From contig JAHBXE010000008.1 of the NCBI GenBank assembly GCA_019636625.1, positions 62,001 to 126,000 of the forward strand: DNA of 64,000 nucleotides. Reading direction: 5' to 3'. A program made the position numbers and the translations under genes. The notes beneath the pieces were generated by a model. The model was not told the DNA's origin. It was given only the letters and a program-made list of their open reading frames with translations, and did not search any database. Shown in pieces: positions 42,765 to 51,794 of the stretch; within the stretch, counting starts at the first letter, position 1, and each line of letters begins with the position of its first letter. Origin of the DNA: Phycisphaeraceae bacterium (lineage in GTDB: Bacteria; Planctomycetota; Phycisphaerae; Phycisphaerales; UBA1924).

Positions 42765-44107
42765 CGCCCGATCCGTCGAGGCCACGTGATCACGCCGATG
42801 AGCAGGTTTCCATCGGCGATGATGTCATTCTTCCCGGCGGAAAGGTGGATCCCGAGGCCCTGCGGAAGATCATCGAGGCCCAGCGGGCGGGGGAGGAGGG
42901 GGGCGATGATGACGATGCGGCCGTCGGGCGGGTGACGTTCACGCTGCAGCGCGACCTGAACACGCGAGTGGACAAGTACCTGACCAGCCGCATCACGTTC
43001 ATGAGCCGCAACCAGTTGCAGAAACTGATCGCCGGGGGCGGCGTGATCGTGAACGACCGACCCGCCAAGCCATCCACGAACCTTCGGCGTGGCGATGTGA
43101 TTGAGGTAATGATCCCGGAGCCGCCGCCGGCGGGCATCCCGCCGGAGGACATCCCGCTCGAAGTTCTCTACGAGGATGAATACATCATCGTCCTCAACAA
43201 GCAGCCGGACATCATCGTCCACCCGGCGCGATCGCACAACAAGGGAACGATGATCAATGCGCTGGCCCATCACTTCCGGAAGACGGGGTCGGGGGCGCTC
43301 TCGAACGTGGGCGATGAGTTCGCCCGGCCGGGCGTGGTGCACCGCCTCGACCGGAATACGTCCGGCGTCATCGTCTTCGCCAAGCAGGATGAGGCGCACT
43401 GGAAACTCGGGCACCAGTTCGAGCACCGGCGTGTCGACAAGCGATACCTCGCGCTTGTGCAGGGTCGCCCCGAACCCGATTCGGACCTCATCGAACTCCC
43501 CATCGGCCCGCACCCGTCGCGCGAGAAGGGCTACCGCGAGAAGTACGTCGTCCGCCACGATGAAGCGGGCAAGCACGCCATCACGATCTACCGCACGCGG
43601 GAGGTGTACAGCAGTGACGCAGGTACGCATTTACGCAGTGACTCGGCTAAACAGTCACGCCGTGATGCAGTCACGCAATCACGCAGTGATACGGCAAACA
43701 GCACTGTTCCTTCTCCACTGCATCCCTCCGCTTCTCCGTCCCTGCGTCCCTTCGTCGCTGCGTCACTGCGTCACTATGCCCTGGTCGAACTCGAACTCAA
43801 AACCGGCCGCACCCACCAGATCCGAGTCCACCTCTCACACCTAGGCTGGCCGATCGTCGGTGATGACATGTACGGCGGGAAACCCCTGTTCGCCGCGGAC
43901 GGCCGGCCCATCATCAACCGCCAGGCCCTGCACGCCGCGCTGCTCGCGTTCACCCACCCGATTTCGGGGAAGCGGATGGAGTTTACGGCGCCTCTTCGAG
44001 GCGACATGGCGGAAGCCGTCCACGTGCTGCGACGGGCGGGCCCTTGCACCGTTCTGCCCGCGGTTGGCGCGACGGTTGACCTGCACCAGGCCGTCAACCC
44101 CCCCTGA
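42761..44107 (+). CDS. RluA-family pseudouridine synthase with in-frame repeat insert
   Basis: A 448-residue RNA pseudouridine synthase, RluD-like (23S rRNA helix 69) in layout. It has an acidic N-terminal extension, an S4 RNA-binding domain (RVDKYLTSRITFMSRNQLQKLIAGGGVIVND), and the catalytic domain with VVHRLDRNTSGVIVFA (catalytic Asp in HRLDRxTSG). The conserved GRTHQIRVHLSHLGWPIVGDDMYGG and a tail follow. Between IYRTREVY and YALVELEL, where relatives have ~4 residues, there are ~55 Ser/Arg/Thr-rich residues encoded by a repeat (43610-43775). The insert falls in a surface loop between catalytic-domain strands, so activity could survive. Which uridine it modifies is not proven. Confidence 0.88.
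   Translation: MTPDPSRPRDHADEQVSIGDDVILPGGKVDPEALRKIIEAQRAGEEGGDDDDAAVGRVTFTLQRDLNTRVDKYLTSRITFMSRNQLQKLIAGGGVIVNDRPAKPSTNLRRGDVIEVMIPEPPPAGIPPEDIPLEVLYEDEYIIVLNKQPDIIVHPARSHNKGTMINALAHHFRKTGSGALSNVGDEFARPGVVHRLDRNTSGVIVFAKQDEAHWKLGHQFEHRRVDKRYLALVQGRPEPDSDLIELPIGPHPSREKGYREKYVVRHDEAGKHAITIYRTREVYSSDAGTHLRSDSAKQSRRDAVTQSRSDTANSTVPSPLHPSASPSLRPFVAASLRHYALVELELKTGRTHQIRVHLSHLGWPIVGDDMYGGKPLFAADGRPIINRQALHAALLAFTHPISGKRMEFTAPLRGDMAEAVHVLRRAGPCTVLPAVGATVDLHQAVNPP
43610..43775. repeat. Repeat element inserted in frame in the pseudouridine synthase gene
   Basis: A stretch of ~165 nt (a multiple of three) is built from GTGACGCAG / TCACGCAATCACGCAGTGAT-type units on the left and the inverted form CGTCGCTGCGTCACTGCGTC on the right, so the ends can pair. 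It interrupts an otherwise conserved coding domain without stop or frameshift. A fragment of the same type lies at 1677-1703. Confidence 0.7.
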
Positions 44108-44139
44108 TCGGCGTTGCTCGCTTACGAGAACGGTTGGGC

Positions 44140-45579
44140 TTACCCGATTCTCTCTCGCCCCCCCATATACCCCCTCAACGCCTCCGGCACCGTCACGCTC
44201 CCGTCGGCGTTCTGCCAGTTCTCCAAGATGGGGATCAGGATCCGGGGGCTGGCGATGACCGTGTTGTTGAGCGAATGGCAGAAGACTGTGTCCCCCTTGC
44301 CCTTCTCGCCGCCCGGCCGGTACCGCATGTTCAGGCGTCGGCACTGGTAGTCGTACAGGCGCGAGGCCGAGTGGGTCTCGCCGTACGCCCCTGTGGGCCG
44401 TCCGTCCGAGTCCAGCGCCCCGCGTCCGGGCATCCAACTCTCGATGTCCACCATGTCCGCATTCTTTGGGCCAAGGTCCCCCGTGCAGCACTGGATCAGG
44501 CGGTAGGGAAGTTTCAGGCTCTGCAGGACTTCTTCCACGTACCCGATCATCGTCTTGTGCCAAGCTCGGCTCTCGACCTCATCCGCCCGCCCGATCACCA
44601 CCTGCTCCACCTTGTCGAACTGATGAATCCGGTACAGCCCCGCCGTGTCCTTCCCCGCCGCGCCCGCCTCGCGCCGGAAGCACGTGCTCACGGTGCACAA
44701 CTTCAACGGGAGCTTCGCTTCATCCAGGATCTCATCGGCGTAAAGCCCCATCAGCCCGACTTCCCCCGTTCCGGTCAGGTACAGGTCGTACCCCTTGGCG
44801 CCCTTGCCGTCCGCCTCGTCCGCGTTCTGCCGCTGACTCTCGGGGATGTGGTACGCCTGCTCCCGCCCGGCGGGGAAGAAGCCCGTGCCAACCATCGCTT
44901 CTTCCCGCACCACGACGGGCACGCTCACGGGTGTGAAGCCCTGCTTCTCCGTCATGAAGTCCATCGCGTACCGAAGGACCGCCTGGTGCAGGCGCATCCC
45001 ATCACCCGTCAACACGTAACTCCGCGTCCCCGCCAGTTTCACGCCTCGCTCGAAGTCGGCCAAGCCCAGGTCCCGGACCAGTTCGATGTGGGTCCTGGGC
45101 TTGAAACCACGCTGGCTTTCGAACGACTTGGCGGTGTCGAATCCGGGCGGGTTCCACCGCTTGACCTCGACATTGTCCTCCGCTGACTTCCCCACCGGCA
45201 CATCGTCATCGGGAGGGAGCGGCACCGCCAGCAGCAGGTCTCGCAGATGAGGCTCCATCTGCGCGATCTCCGCATCCAGGCGCGCGATCTCCGCTTTGTA
45301 CCCCGCCGGCCTGACTTTGAGGTCATCGATCTCCCTCTGCAGCGCCACCCTCGCCTCACCCTCCGCCTTCTTCAACTGGCCCGCGAGCTGCCCCAGCTTT
45401 GGCCCGATCTCCTTCTCCACCTTGCCCTGCTCGGCCCGAAGCCGGTCGCGCTCGGTCTGCAACTGCCGCTTGGTTGCCTCCAGCCGCAGCACGTGGTCAA
45501 TGTCCACCGCGAAGCCCTTCTTGCGGCAGCCTTCCTTGAACTTCTCGGGATTCTCACGCAGTTGCTTGATGTCGATCAT
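44140..45579 (-). CDS. serS: Seryl-tRNA synthetase
   Basis: A 479-residue class II synthetase charging tRNA-Ser. An N-terminal tRNA-binding coiled coil (MIDIKQLRENPEKFKEGCRKKG.. to ~115) precedes the catalytic core. Motif 2 is CTVSTCFRREAGAAGKDTAGLYRIHQFDKVE and motif 3 is NTVIASPRILIPILENWQ. TGTGEVGLMGLYADEIL replaces the usual T-x-E serine-binding loop with T-G-E, still carrying the Glu. The length is ~50 residues above E. coli SerRS, from small insertions. The start is the first Met; no Ser-rich leader peptide or terminator was found upstream, unlike thrS. It is convergent with the pseudouridine synthase gene (32 nt apart). Confidence 0.96.
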   Translation of the reverse strand: MIDIKQLRENPEKFKEGCRKKGFAVDIDHVLRLEATKRQLQTERDRLRAEQGKVEKEIGPKLGQLAGQLKKAEGEARVALQREIDDLKVRPAGYKAEIARLDAEIAQMEPHLRDLLLAVPLPPDDDVPVGKSAEDNVEVKRWNPPGFDTAKSFESQRGFKPRTHIELVRDLGLADFERGVKLAGTRSYVLTGDGMRLHQAVLRYAMDFMTEKQGFTPVSVPVVVREEAMVGTGFFPAGREQAYHIPESQRQNADEADGKGAKGYDLYLTGTGEVGLMGLYADEILDEAKLPLKLCTVSTCFRREAGAAGKDTAGLYRIHQFDKVEQVVIGRADEVESRAWHKTMIGYVEEVLQSLKLPYRLIQCCTGDLGPKNADMVDIESWMPGRGALDSDGRPTGAYGETHSASRLYDYQCRRLNMRYRPGGEKGKGDTVFCHSLNNTVIASPRILIPILENWQNADGSVTVPEALRGYMGGRERIG

Positions 45580-45655
45580 GGGAGGGGAGTTTAGGAATGC
45601 CGCGCGTCCCTGCTGTTTTCATTGCGTTTTGGACACCCGTTGGTAAGCTCAAACC

Positions 45656-47098
45656 ATGAATCCCGCACGTCCAGCCGTTGCACTTCTGCTCGGAGCCGGT
45701 CTCCCCCTTTCAGCACAGCCCTGCACGCCCCAGTGGGACGTCGCGGCGGGCAACCCCGGAATCTCCGGCGGGTACGCCGCGCCCGTGCGCCTCTGGAATG
45801 ACGCGTCCGGTCCTGGCCTGTTCGTAGGAGGCTCGTTCACTGCCGCCGGCGGGAGCGCGGCCAATCGGTACCTTGCTCGGTGGGATCCGGTCACCAGTGC
45901 ATGGTCCAGCCTCGGCTCCGGCATCAGCGGCGGCTTTACGAACGCTTTCATGACGGCCTTGGTGCCGTTCACGCCCGGGCGCGGCCCGGAGCGCCTGGTG
46001 GCGGCGGGCTTCTTCGACACCGCCGGAGGCGTGCCCGGCACCGCAAGCCTTGCCATGTGGAACGGAACGACCTGGGAGGCCATGGGCACGACATGGACGG
46101 GCACCACGCGCGGTTCCATTTGGTCCATGGCGGTGTGGAACGGTCGCCTCTATGTAGGAGGAAGCGTCGTCAACTCGCAACCTTCACCGGCTCCCCCGGG
46201 CACGGGTTATCCCATAGGCGGCGCAGCCTGGCAGGGAGTCGCGAGCTGGGATGGCCAGAACTGGCGTTCGGATGCATCCAGCGTCATCAACCCCGGCGGC
46301 ACCACGCCCGTCGTCAACGCCATGGCCGTGTTCAACGACGGCTCGGGTGAGGCGCTGTACATCGCCGGTCGCTTCACCTCCATCGATGGTGTTCCCGGCA
46401 CATCGCTGATCGCCCGGTGGAACGGATCGTCATGGTCCTCTGTCGGCGGTGGCCTCACCTCGACCAGCCCCCTCTTCGGACCCGAGGCCCTCGTCGTGTT
46501 CAACGACGGTACGGGCGACGCCCTCTACATCGCTGGGTACACGTTCTTCGGTGCGGGCGTGTCCACCACCAACGTCGCGAAGTGGAACGGATCGTCTTGG
46601 TCCTCCGTCGGCGGCGTCCTCGGCACCGGCCGCATCACGAGCCTCGCCGCGTTCGACGACGGCCAGGGCGCTCGGCTGTACGCGGGTGGGACCGCGATGC
46701 CCGGGTTCAACTACATCGCCCGATACAACGCCGGCTCGTGGCAGATCCTCGGCGGCGGCGTCACCGGAGCGGCCATCCCGCCCGGCAACTTTCCGTCGGT
46801 CTTCGGCCTTGGAGTGACGCCCGATCGCTTGTACGTCGCGGGTAATTTCACACAGCTCGACAACACGCTCAGTGCGAACGGCCTCGCCGCCTGGAAGGCC
46901 TGCCCCGCTTCGTGCTACGTCAACTGTGACGGCAGCACCGGCGCGCCGGTCCTGACTGCCAACGACTTCCTGTGCTTCCTCAACAAGTACGCCAACGGCG
47001 ACCCCTATGCAAACTGCGATGCGTCCACCGGCGCGCCCGCACTGACCGCCAACGACTTCCTCTGCTTCATCAACAAGTTCGCGTCCGGTTGTTCATGA
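45656..47098 (+). CDS. Secreted beta-propeller-like protein with dockerin-like tail
   Basis: A 480-residue exported protein. A signal peptide (VALLLGAGLPLSAQP) is followed by at least six ~50-60-residue repeats with the pattern 'LARWDPVTSAWSSLGSG..., LYVGGSFT...'. The units WNGSSWSSVGGGL and LYIAGRFTSIDGVPG recur, as in Kelch/delta-60-type propellers. The C-terminus has two copies of a dockerin-like calcium-loop motif (NCDGSTGAPVLTANDFLCFLNKY and NCDASTGAPALTANDFLCFINKF). This tail is typical of exported proteins in Phycisphaerae and may mediate surface attachment. It is a stand-alone gene; its ligand is unknown. Confidence 0.78.
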   Translation: MNPARPAVALLLGAGLPLSAQPCTPQWDVAAGNPGISGGYAAPVRLWNDASGPGLFVGGSFTAAGGSAANRYLARWDPVTSAWSSLGSGISGGFTNAFMTALVPFTPGRGPERLVAAGFFDTAGGVPGTASLAMWNGTTWEAMGTTWTGTTRGSIWSMAVWNGRLYVGGSVVNSQPSPAPPGTGYPIGGAAWQGVASWDGQNWRSDASSVINPGGTTPVVNAMAVFNDGSGEALYIAGRFTSIDGVPGTSLIARWNGSSWSSVGGGLTSTSPLFGPEALVVFNDGTGDALYIAGYTFFGAGVSTTNVAKWNGSSWSSVGGVLGTGRITSLAAFDDGQGARLYAGGTAMPGFNYIARYNAGSWQILGGGVTGAAIPPGNFPSVFGLGVTPDRLYVAGNFTQLDNTLSANGLAAWKACPASCYVNCDGSTGAPVLTANDFLCFLNKYANGDPYANCDASTGAPALTANDFLCFINKFASGCS

Positions 47099-47166
47099 AC
47101 TTCAGCCTCCCTTAAACGACCTGCCGGCCGACCGGGGGTATCATCACGCGAGGCGCAGTTCACGCG

Positions 47167-48478
47167 ATGGAGGGAGCGGTGGGAATGTTGTCGCATCCGG
47201 CCATTCTGGCGGCCTTGGCCATGGCGGCCCCTGTGGCGAGCGCCCAGAACGCGCTGGTGTTCTCCTCCATCACCATCGACCCGTCCAACTCGGGCGATTG
47301 CAAGGCCGTGGCGGATATCAACCTCGATGGCCGGGCCGACCCCATTCTCGCTGGGTTCTCCATCGCCTGGTACGAATCGGGCGCCTCGTTCGCCAAGCAC
47401 GTCATCCGCCCGGCGGTCGTCAACAAGGAGTTCACGACCGACATGCAGGCCGCGGATGTCGACGGCGATGGAGACATCGACATCATCGTGGGTGATGGCG
47501 CGGGTGCCAACAACATCCTCTGGTTCGAGAATCCCCGTCTGCGGAACGGCGTCCCCGGCGACCCGCGCATCGGGACCGACTGGATCGTGCACATCATCGG
47601 CACCCAGGGCAACACCGTGCATGACATCGAAGTCGGCGACATGGACGGCGACGGCGTGCTCGACATCGTCACCAGCGGCCACGGCATCACCAAGGTCTGG
47701 AAGCGCTCCGGTCAGTCCTGGTCTTTCAACGACCTCAGCGCCCTCACCGGCGGGGCCGGTATCGTCCTGAGCGATATCAACCGCAACGGCCTGCTCGACA
47801 TCGCCACCCCGACCGCATGGCTCCGCAATCCCGGCGCCCTCCTTGGGAGTCCCTGGACCCGCTTCCCGATTGATCAGACGACCCACGGCGATGAGTGCCT
47901 CCTCGTCGACCTCAACCGCGATGGCCGTCTTGACCTCGTGACATGCGATGCGCACTCCCGCGGCCCGGTCTATTGGTTCGAGCAACCCGCCGATGCCACC
48001 AGCCCGGCCTGGACCCGGAGAACCATCGACGCCAACATGGCCTCGCACCATCCCGAGGCCGCGGACTTCAACAGCGACGGCCGGCCGGACCTGCTCCTTG
48101 CCGTCGAGCTCGGCGAGGTCGCGGTGTACCTCAACCTGCCCGGATCGCCCCCGATCTTCGAGAAGACGACGGTCGCCCTGACCGGGGGCCACAACGCCCG
48201 CATCGGCGACATGAACGCCGACGGTCGCCCTGACATCTTGGCCTGCGACTACGTCGGCAACCCGCCCGCCACCGTGTACCTGAACCGTTTCTGCCCGGCG
48301 AACTGCGACGGGTCCACAATCGTTCCGTTCCTCAGCAGCAACGACTTCACGTGCTTTCTGAGCGCCTTTACCCAGGGCTCTCCCTTCGCCAACTGCGACG
48401 GCAGCACCACCCCCCCCCACCCTCAACATCCTCGACTTCCAGTGCTTCATCGCCCGCTTCACCCAAGGCTGTCCCTGA
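47167..48478 (+). pseudogene. Secreted FG-GAP/VCBS-repeat protein, frameshifted at its C-terminus
   Basis: An exported protein (signal peptide ending AAPVASAQN) of FG-GAP/VCBS repeats with DxDGxxD-type calcium loops: DINLDGRADPI, DVDGDGDIDIIVGDG, DMDGDGVLDIVTSG, DLNRDGRLDLVTC, DFNSDGRPDLLLA and DMNADGRPDILAC, a likely seven-bladed propeller. The C-terminal dockerin-like tail starts NCDGSTIVPFLSSNDFTCFLSAF. The second copy (NCDGSTTPP) then runs into a C9 tract (48410-48418). Removing one C restores TLNILDFQCFIARFTQGC and a TGA at 48476-48478. As given, the frame continues to 48720 through the next gene with unrelated residues. It is either a real frameshift, a switchable homopolymer, or a base-calling error. 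Confidence 0.75.
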
Positions 48479-48493
48479 TTCCTACCCTTGACC

Positions 48494-48694
48494 ATGCCCG
48501 CGAAGAAACCGCTTATCCGATCCCTCGGCGAGTTCTTCGGCCACATCGCCCGCGGCGTCAAGACGCCGATCACCCCCAACCGCAAGGTGATCCGCGAGCA
48601 CGTCCAAGAAAAAAGCCTCGACACCCCGGAGGGCCCTCTCACCCTCCGCCGCCGCACCATCGACGAAGTCGAGCTTCCGCCCCGCAAGACCTGA
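48494..48694 (+). CDS. Small conserved hypothetical protein
   Basis: A 66-residue basic protein (PAKKPLIRSLGEFFGHIARG at the N-terminus, then VIREHVQEKSLDTPEGPLTLRRRTIDEVEL). No membrane segment. It starts 16 nt after the restored stop of the FG-GAP gene and ends 62 nt before the FHA-ATPase gene. Family not recognised. The ATG is preceded by a possible TTG start two codons upstream (48488). Confidence 0.55.
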   Translation: MPAKKPLIRSLGEFFGHIARGVKTPITPNRKVIREHVQEKSLDTPEGPLTLRRRTIDEVELPPRKT

Positions 48695-48756
48695 TTCCGT
48701 TCTCCCCTGCCACCGTTTGAACGGGCAGCGGTACACTTTCCCGCGGAGGTTTCTGC

Positions 48757-50403
48757 GTGCCCAAACTGCTCCTCAGACCAAGCAACTGGCAGGGAAGAAC
48801 GATCAAAGTCGAGGCCGAGCCGGTCTCCATCGGACGCCATCCCGACAATGTCATTTGCCTTCACGACGAAAAACTCAGCCGTTTCCACTGCGTGATCGAG
48901 CCCGATGGCGACGGCGGCTTCCGCGTTCGCGACCTGGGCTCCCGCAACGGCACGCGCCTCAACGAGCTCAAGGTCACCGAGGCCCACATCTCGGAAGGCG
49001 ACCTTTTCCGCGTCGGCGCCCACGAATACATCGCTGAACTCGTCAGCGATGGCTCAGCCCCTTCGGCGTCCGAATCCAAGAAGCCTCGAAAGTCCGCGCC
49101 CGCGGAGGCACGCCCGCGCGCGGGCGAGGCCGACTGGTACGGAGAACTCGAGCGCCTCCTCAACTCCCTCCCCCCCCGGGATGAACGCGAGGAACCGGTC
49201 CAACTCATCGAGGCCAACGGGAACGAGTCCGATGCCCTCTCCGGCACGGGCGAAGGACCACGCGCCCTGCTCATCCTCATCCAGATGGCTTCCAAGAGCC
49301 GCGCGACGGACATCCACATCGAGCCCCGCACGACGGAGTCCAACATCCGCATGCGCGTCGATGGCCAGATGGTCTCGCTCGTCGAGGCGCCGCGGCGGGT
49401 GGGCGACCTGATCAACGGCGTCGTCAAGGCCGCGTGCCAGATGGGCCAGGCCGCGCGTGACGCCGTCCAGGAAGGGCACTTCTCCTGCAAGTTCCCGGAT
49501 CGCCGGGTGGAATACCGCGTCTCTTTCACGCCGTCCGTTCACGGCCAGAAGCTCGTCCTCCGCGTTCTCGATGATCGCGGGATCCCGCACTCCATGGAGG
49601 AGCTTGGCCTTGCCGGCTACATGTACGACCGCCTGAAGCGCACGTGCGACCAGGACCACGGCCTGCTCCTCGTCTGCGGGCCCACCGGCTCGGGCAAGAC
49701 CACGACCCTCTACAACGCCCTCCGCCAGATCGACCGATACAGCCGCAACGTCGTCACCATCGAAGACCCCGTCGAATACCAGCTCGACAACGTCACCCAG
49801 ATCCCCATCGACTCCAACAAGGGGAACACGTTCGGCTCCCTGCTTCGATCCGTCCTGCGCCAGGATCCCGATGTCATCCTCGTGGGCGAGATCCGCGATG
49901 AGGAAACCGCTCGCACCGCGATGCAGGCCGCGATGACCGGGCACCTGGTCTTCTCCACCGTCCACTCGAAGGACACCATTTCCGCCGTCTTCCGCCTTCT
50001 CGACCTCAAGGTGGAGCCGTACCTGGTGTCCAACTCCCTTGACCTCGTGCTTGCTCAGCGCCTGGTCCGGGTTCTTTGCGATTCCTGCAAGCGCCCCGTC
50101 CCGATCTCCCCAGGCGTCGCCACGCGCCTCGGCAAGTTCCTCGGCGGCAAGACACAGATGATGACCGCCACCGGGTGCGGCCGCTGCCTGCGAACCGGCT
50201 ACTCCGGCCGCCGCGCCCTCTTCGAACTCCTCGACTTCACCGACGACCTGCGGGATGTGATCCTCAAGGAACCGTCCATCCAGGCCATGAAGAAGGTCAT
50301 TGAGACCGGCCACTTCACGACCTTGGCCCAGTCTGGCTGGAAACTCGTCGGCGAGGGCGTCACCACGCTTGAAGAAGTCGACCACGTCGCCGGCCAGGGC
50401 TGA
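48757..50403 (+). CDS. FHA-domain GspE/PilB-type secretion ATPase
   Basis: A 548-residue protein. Residues ~1-100 are an FHA phosphothreonine-binding domain (VSIGRHPDNVICL, LSRFHCVIE, VRDLGSRNGTRLNEL). After a linker comes a type II/IV secretion ATPase: the N2-type stretch RATDIHIEPRTTESNIRMRVDG, Walker A GPTGSGKTTT (~308-317), an Asp box, Walker B VILVGEIRDEETA, a His box (GHLVFSTVHSKD) and the zinc tetracysteine CDSC / CGRC. It powers pseudopilus or pilus assembly or DNA uptake at the inner membrane; the FHA domain suggests control by Ser/Thr kinases. GTG start with GGAGG 7 nt upstream. No other secretion gene is adjacent. Confidence 0.9.
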   Translation: MPKLLLRPSNWQGRTIKVEAEPVSIGRHPDNVICLHDEKLSRFHCVIEPDGDGGFRVRDLGSRNGTRLNELKVTEAHISEGDLFRVGAHEYIAELVSDGSAPSASESKKPRKSAPAEARPRAGEADWYGELERLLNSLPPRDEREEPVQLIEANGNESDALSGTGEGPRALLILIQMASKSRATDIHIEPRTTESNIRMRVDGQMVSLVEAPRRVGDLINGVVKAACQMGQAARDAVQEGHFSCKFPDRRVEYRVSFTPSVHGQKLVLRVLDDRGIPHSMEELGLAGYMYDRLKRTCDQDHGLLLVCGPTGSGKTTTLYNALRQIDRYSRNVVTIEDPVEYQLDNVTQIPIDSNKGNTFGSLLRSVLRQDPDVILVGEIRDEETARTAMQAAMTGHLVFSTVHSKDTISAVFRLLDLKVEPYLVSNSLDLVLAQRLVRVLCDSCKRPVPISPGVATRLGKFLGGKTQMMTATGCGRCLRTGYSGRRALFELLDFTDDLRDVILKEPSIQAMKKVIETGHFTTLAQSGWKLVGEGVTTLEEVDHVAGQG

Positions 50404-50460
50404 CTCCGGTCCCTCTCCACAGCCGCTCTCTCACCCCATCAGCGACCAAGGGTACTTCTC

Positions 50461-50563
50461 CGCCCCAAAGGGGCGAGGGGATGTAGCCACGAGTGGAGCG
50501 ATGCGGCTTTGAGCATCGCGGAACTCGTGGTACGCCTTTCATCGAACCGCCCCGGCAAGGGCG
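50461..50563. repeat. Intergenic cluster of three hairpins
   Basis: CGCCCC-aaa-GGGGCG (50461-50475) comes first. Then a long two-part hairpin: CCACGAGT-gga-GCGATGC (50487-50504) with GCATCGC-gga-ACTCGTGG (50513-50530), 15 bp with a symmetric gga/gga internal loop. Last is CCGCCC/GGGCGG near 50546-50563. No T-tract follows. It fills most of the gap between the FHA-ATPase and the phosphatase-like gene. Confidence 0.7.
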
Positions 50564-50596
50564 GAGGAAACTCCAGCCCTTCGTTACACTTCCCCC

Positions 50597-51685
50597 ATGC
50601 CAAAGCTCCTCCTTCTCATCCTCCTCTTCTCCACCCCCCTCCACGCTCAGCAAACCCAAAACCTCTTCCTCATCATCCCAGACGGCCTCCGCTGGCAAGA
50701 GGTCTTCCGCGGCATGGATTCCTCCATGCTCACGAAGGAGAACAAGGCTGAGCCCGCCGCGCCCCTCCGAGAAGCATTCTGGTTCGAAGACCTCGAAGCC
50801 CGCCGTCGAGCCCTGATGCCCTTCCTCTGGACCACCGTCGCCACCGAAGGACAGATCTACGGCAACCGGGACAAGAACGCACCTTCCCGCGTCACAAACC
50901 CCTATCACGTCTCCTACCCCGGCTACAGCGAGGTCATCTGCGGCTTCGCGGAGTTCTCCATCACCAACAACACCAAGATTCCCAACCCGAACGTCTCTGT
51001 GTTCGAGTTCCTTCACGCCAAGCCCAACTTTGCTGGCAAGGTCGCCGCCTTCGGTACGTGGGACACGTACCCCTACATCTTCAACTCCCTCCGCTCCGGC
51101 ATCCTCGTCGACGACGGCATCGCCCCCCTCACCCGCGGCACGCTCACCCCCACCATCGAAGCCATCAACACCCTCCGCAAGGAGACCCCGCGCCGCTGGT
51201 CCAGCGCCCACTTCGACTCTCTCTCTTACCGCGCCGCCCGCGAATGGATCGCCGCCAACACGCCCCGCCTCTGCTTCATCGGCCTCGGCGAAACCGATGA
51301 ATGGGCACACGAAGGCGACTACGCCAACTACCTCAAGGCCGCCCATCGCTCCGACGCGTACATCCGCGAACTCTGGGACTTCTGCCAGTCCCACCCCACA
51401 TACAAGGGCACCACAACCTTCATCATCACCACCGACCACGGCCGCGGCGACCACGACGGCGGCCCGACCGCCTGGTTCAACCACAACGCCCAGACCCCCG
51501 GCTGCGAAGCCATCTGGATCGCCATCCTCGGCCCGGACACCCCCGCCCTCGGCGAGCGCCGCGACACGTCAGAGGTCACCCAAGCCCAGATCGCCGCGAC
51601 GATCGCGGCGCTCTTGGGCGAGGACTACAACGCGGCCGAACCTCGGGCGGCCAAGCCCATCGCCGAGGCGCTTCCTTCACGTTGA
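50597..51685 (+). CDS. Exported alkaline-phosphatase-superfamily protein
   Basis: A 362-residue periplasmic or secreted protein (signal peptide MPKLLLLILLFSTPLHA). It belongs to the alkaline phosphatase superfamily of metal-dependent phosphohydrolases, phosphodiesterases and phosphomutases. The metal-site Asp is in LFLIIPDGLRWQEVF; SYPGYSEVICGF carries the residues where the nucleophile Ser/Thr is expected; and FIGLGETDEWAHEGDYANYL and FIITTDHGRGDHDGG supply the remaining Asp/His ligands. The substrate is unknown. It is a single gene preceded by the hairpin cluster at 50461-50563. Confidence 0.8.
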   Translation: MPKLLLLILLFSTPLHAQQTQNLFLIIPDGLRWQEVFRGMDSSMLTKENKAEPAAPLREAFWFEDLEARRRALMPFLWTTVATEGQIYGNRDKNAPSRVTNPYHVSYPGYSEVICGFAEFSITNNTKIPNPNVSVFEFLHAKPNFAGKVAAFGTWDTYPYIFNSLRSGILVDDGIAPLTRGTLTPTIEAINTLRKETPRRWSSAHFDSLSYRAAREWIAANTPRLCFIGLGETDEWAHEGDYANYLKAAHRSDAYIRELWDFCQSHPTYKGTTTFIITTDHGRGDHDGGPTAWFNHNAQTPGCEAIWIAILGPDTPALGERRDTSEVTQAQIAATIAALLGEDYNAAEPRAAKPIAEALPSR

Positions 51686-51794
51686 ACGGCCCCCGGTCTA
51701 TCGGGAAACTCCTAACGCTCTCCCTGCTGCCCTGCTTCTGGAGCGAAGATAGGCTGCGCGAGGGTGGCATGACCTACTCAGCCCACGCCCGCGA

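Noticed and set aside
43610..43775. CRISPR-like repeat array
   Set aside because: Units are short, irregular and inverted, with no constant repeat/spacer periodicity and no cas genes.
45580..45655. Serine leader peptide or attenuator upstream of serS
   Set aside because: No Ser-codon run and no terminator hairpin in the reverse-strand upstream sequence.
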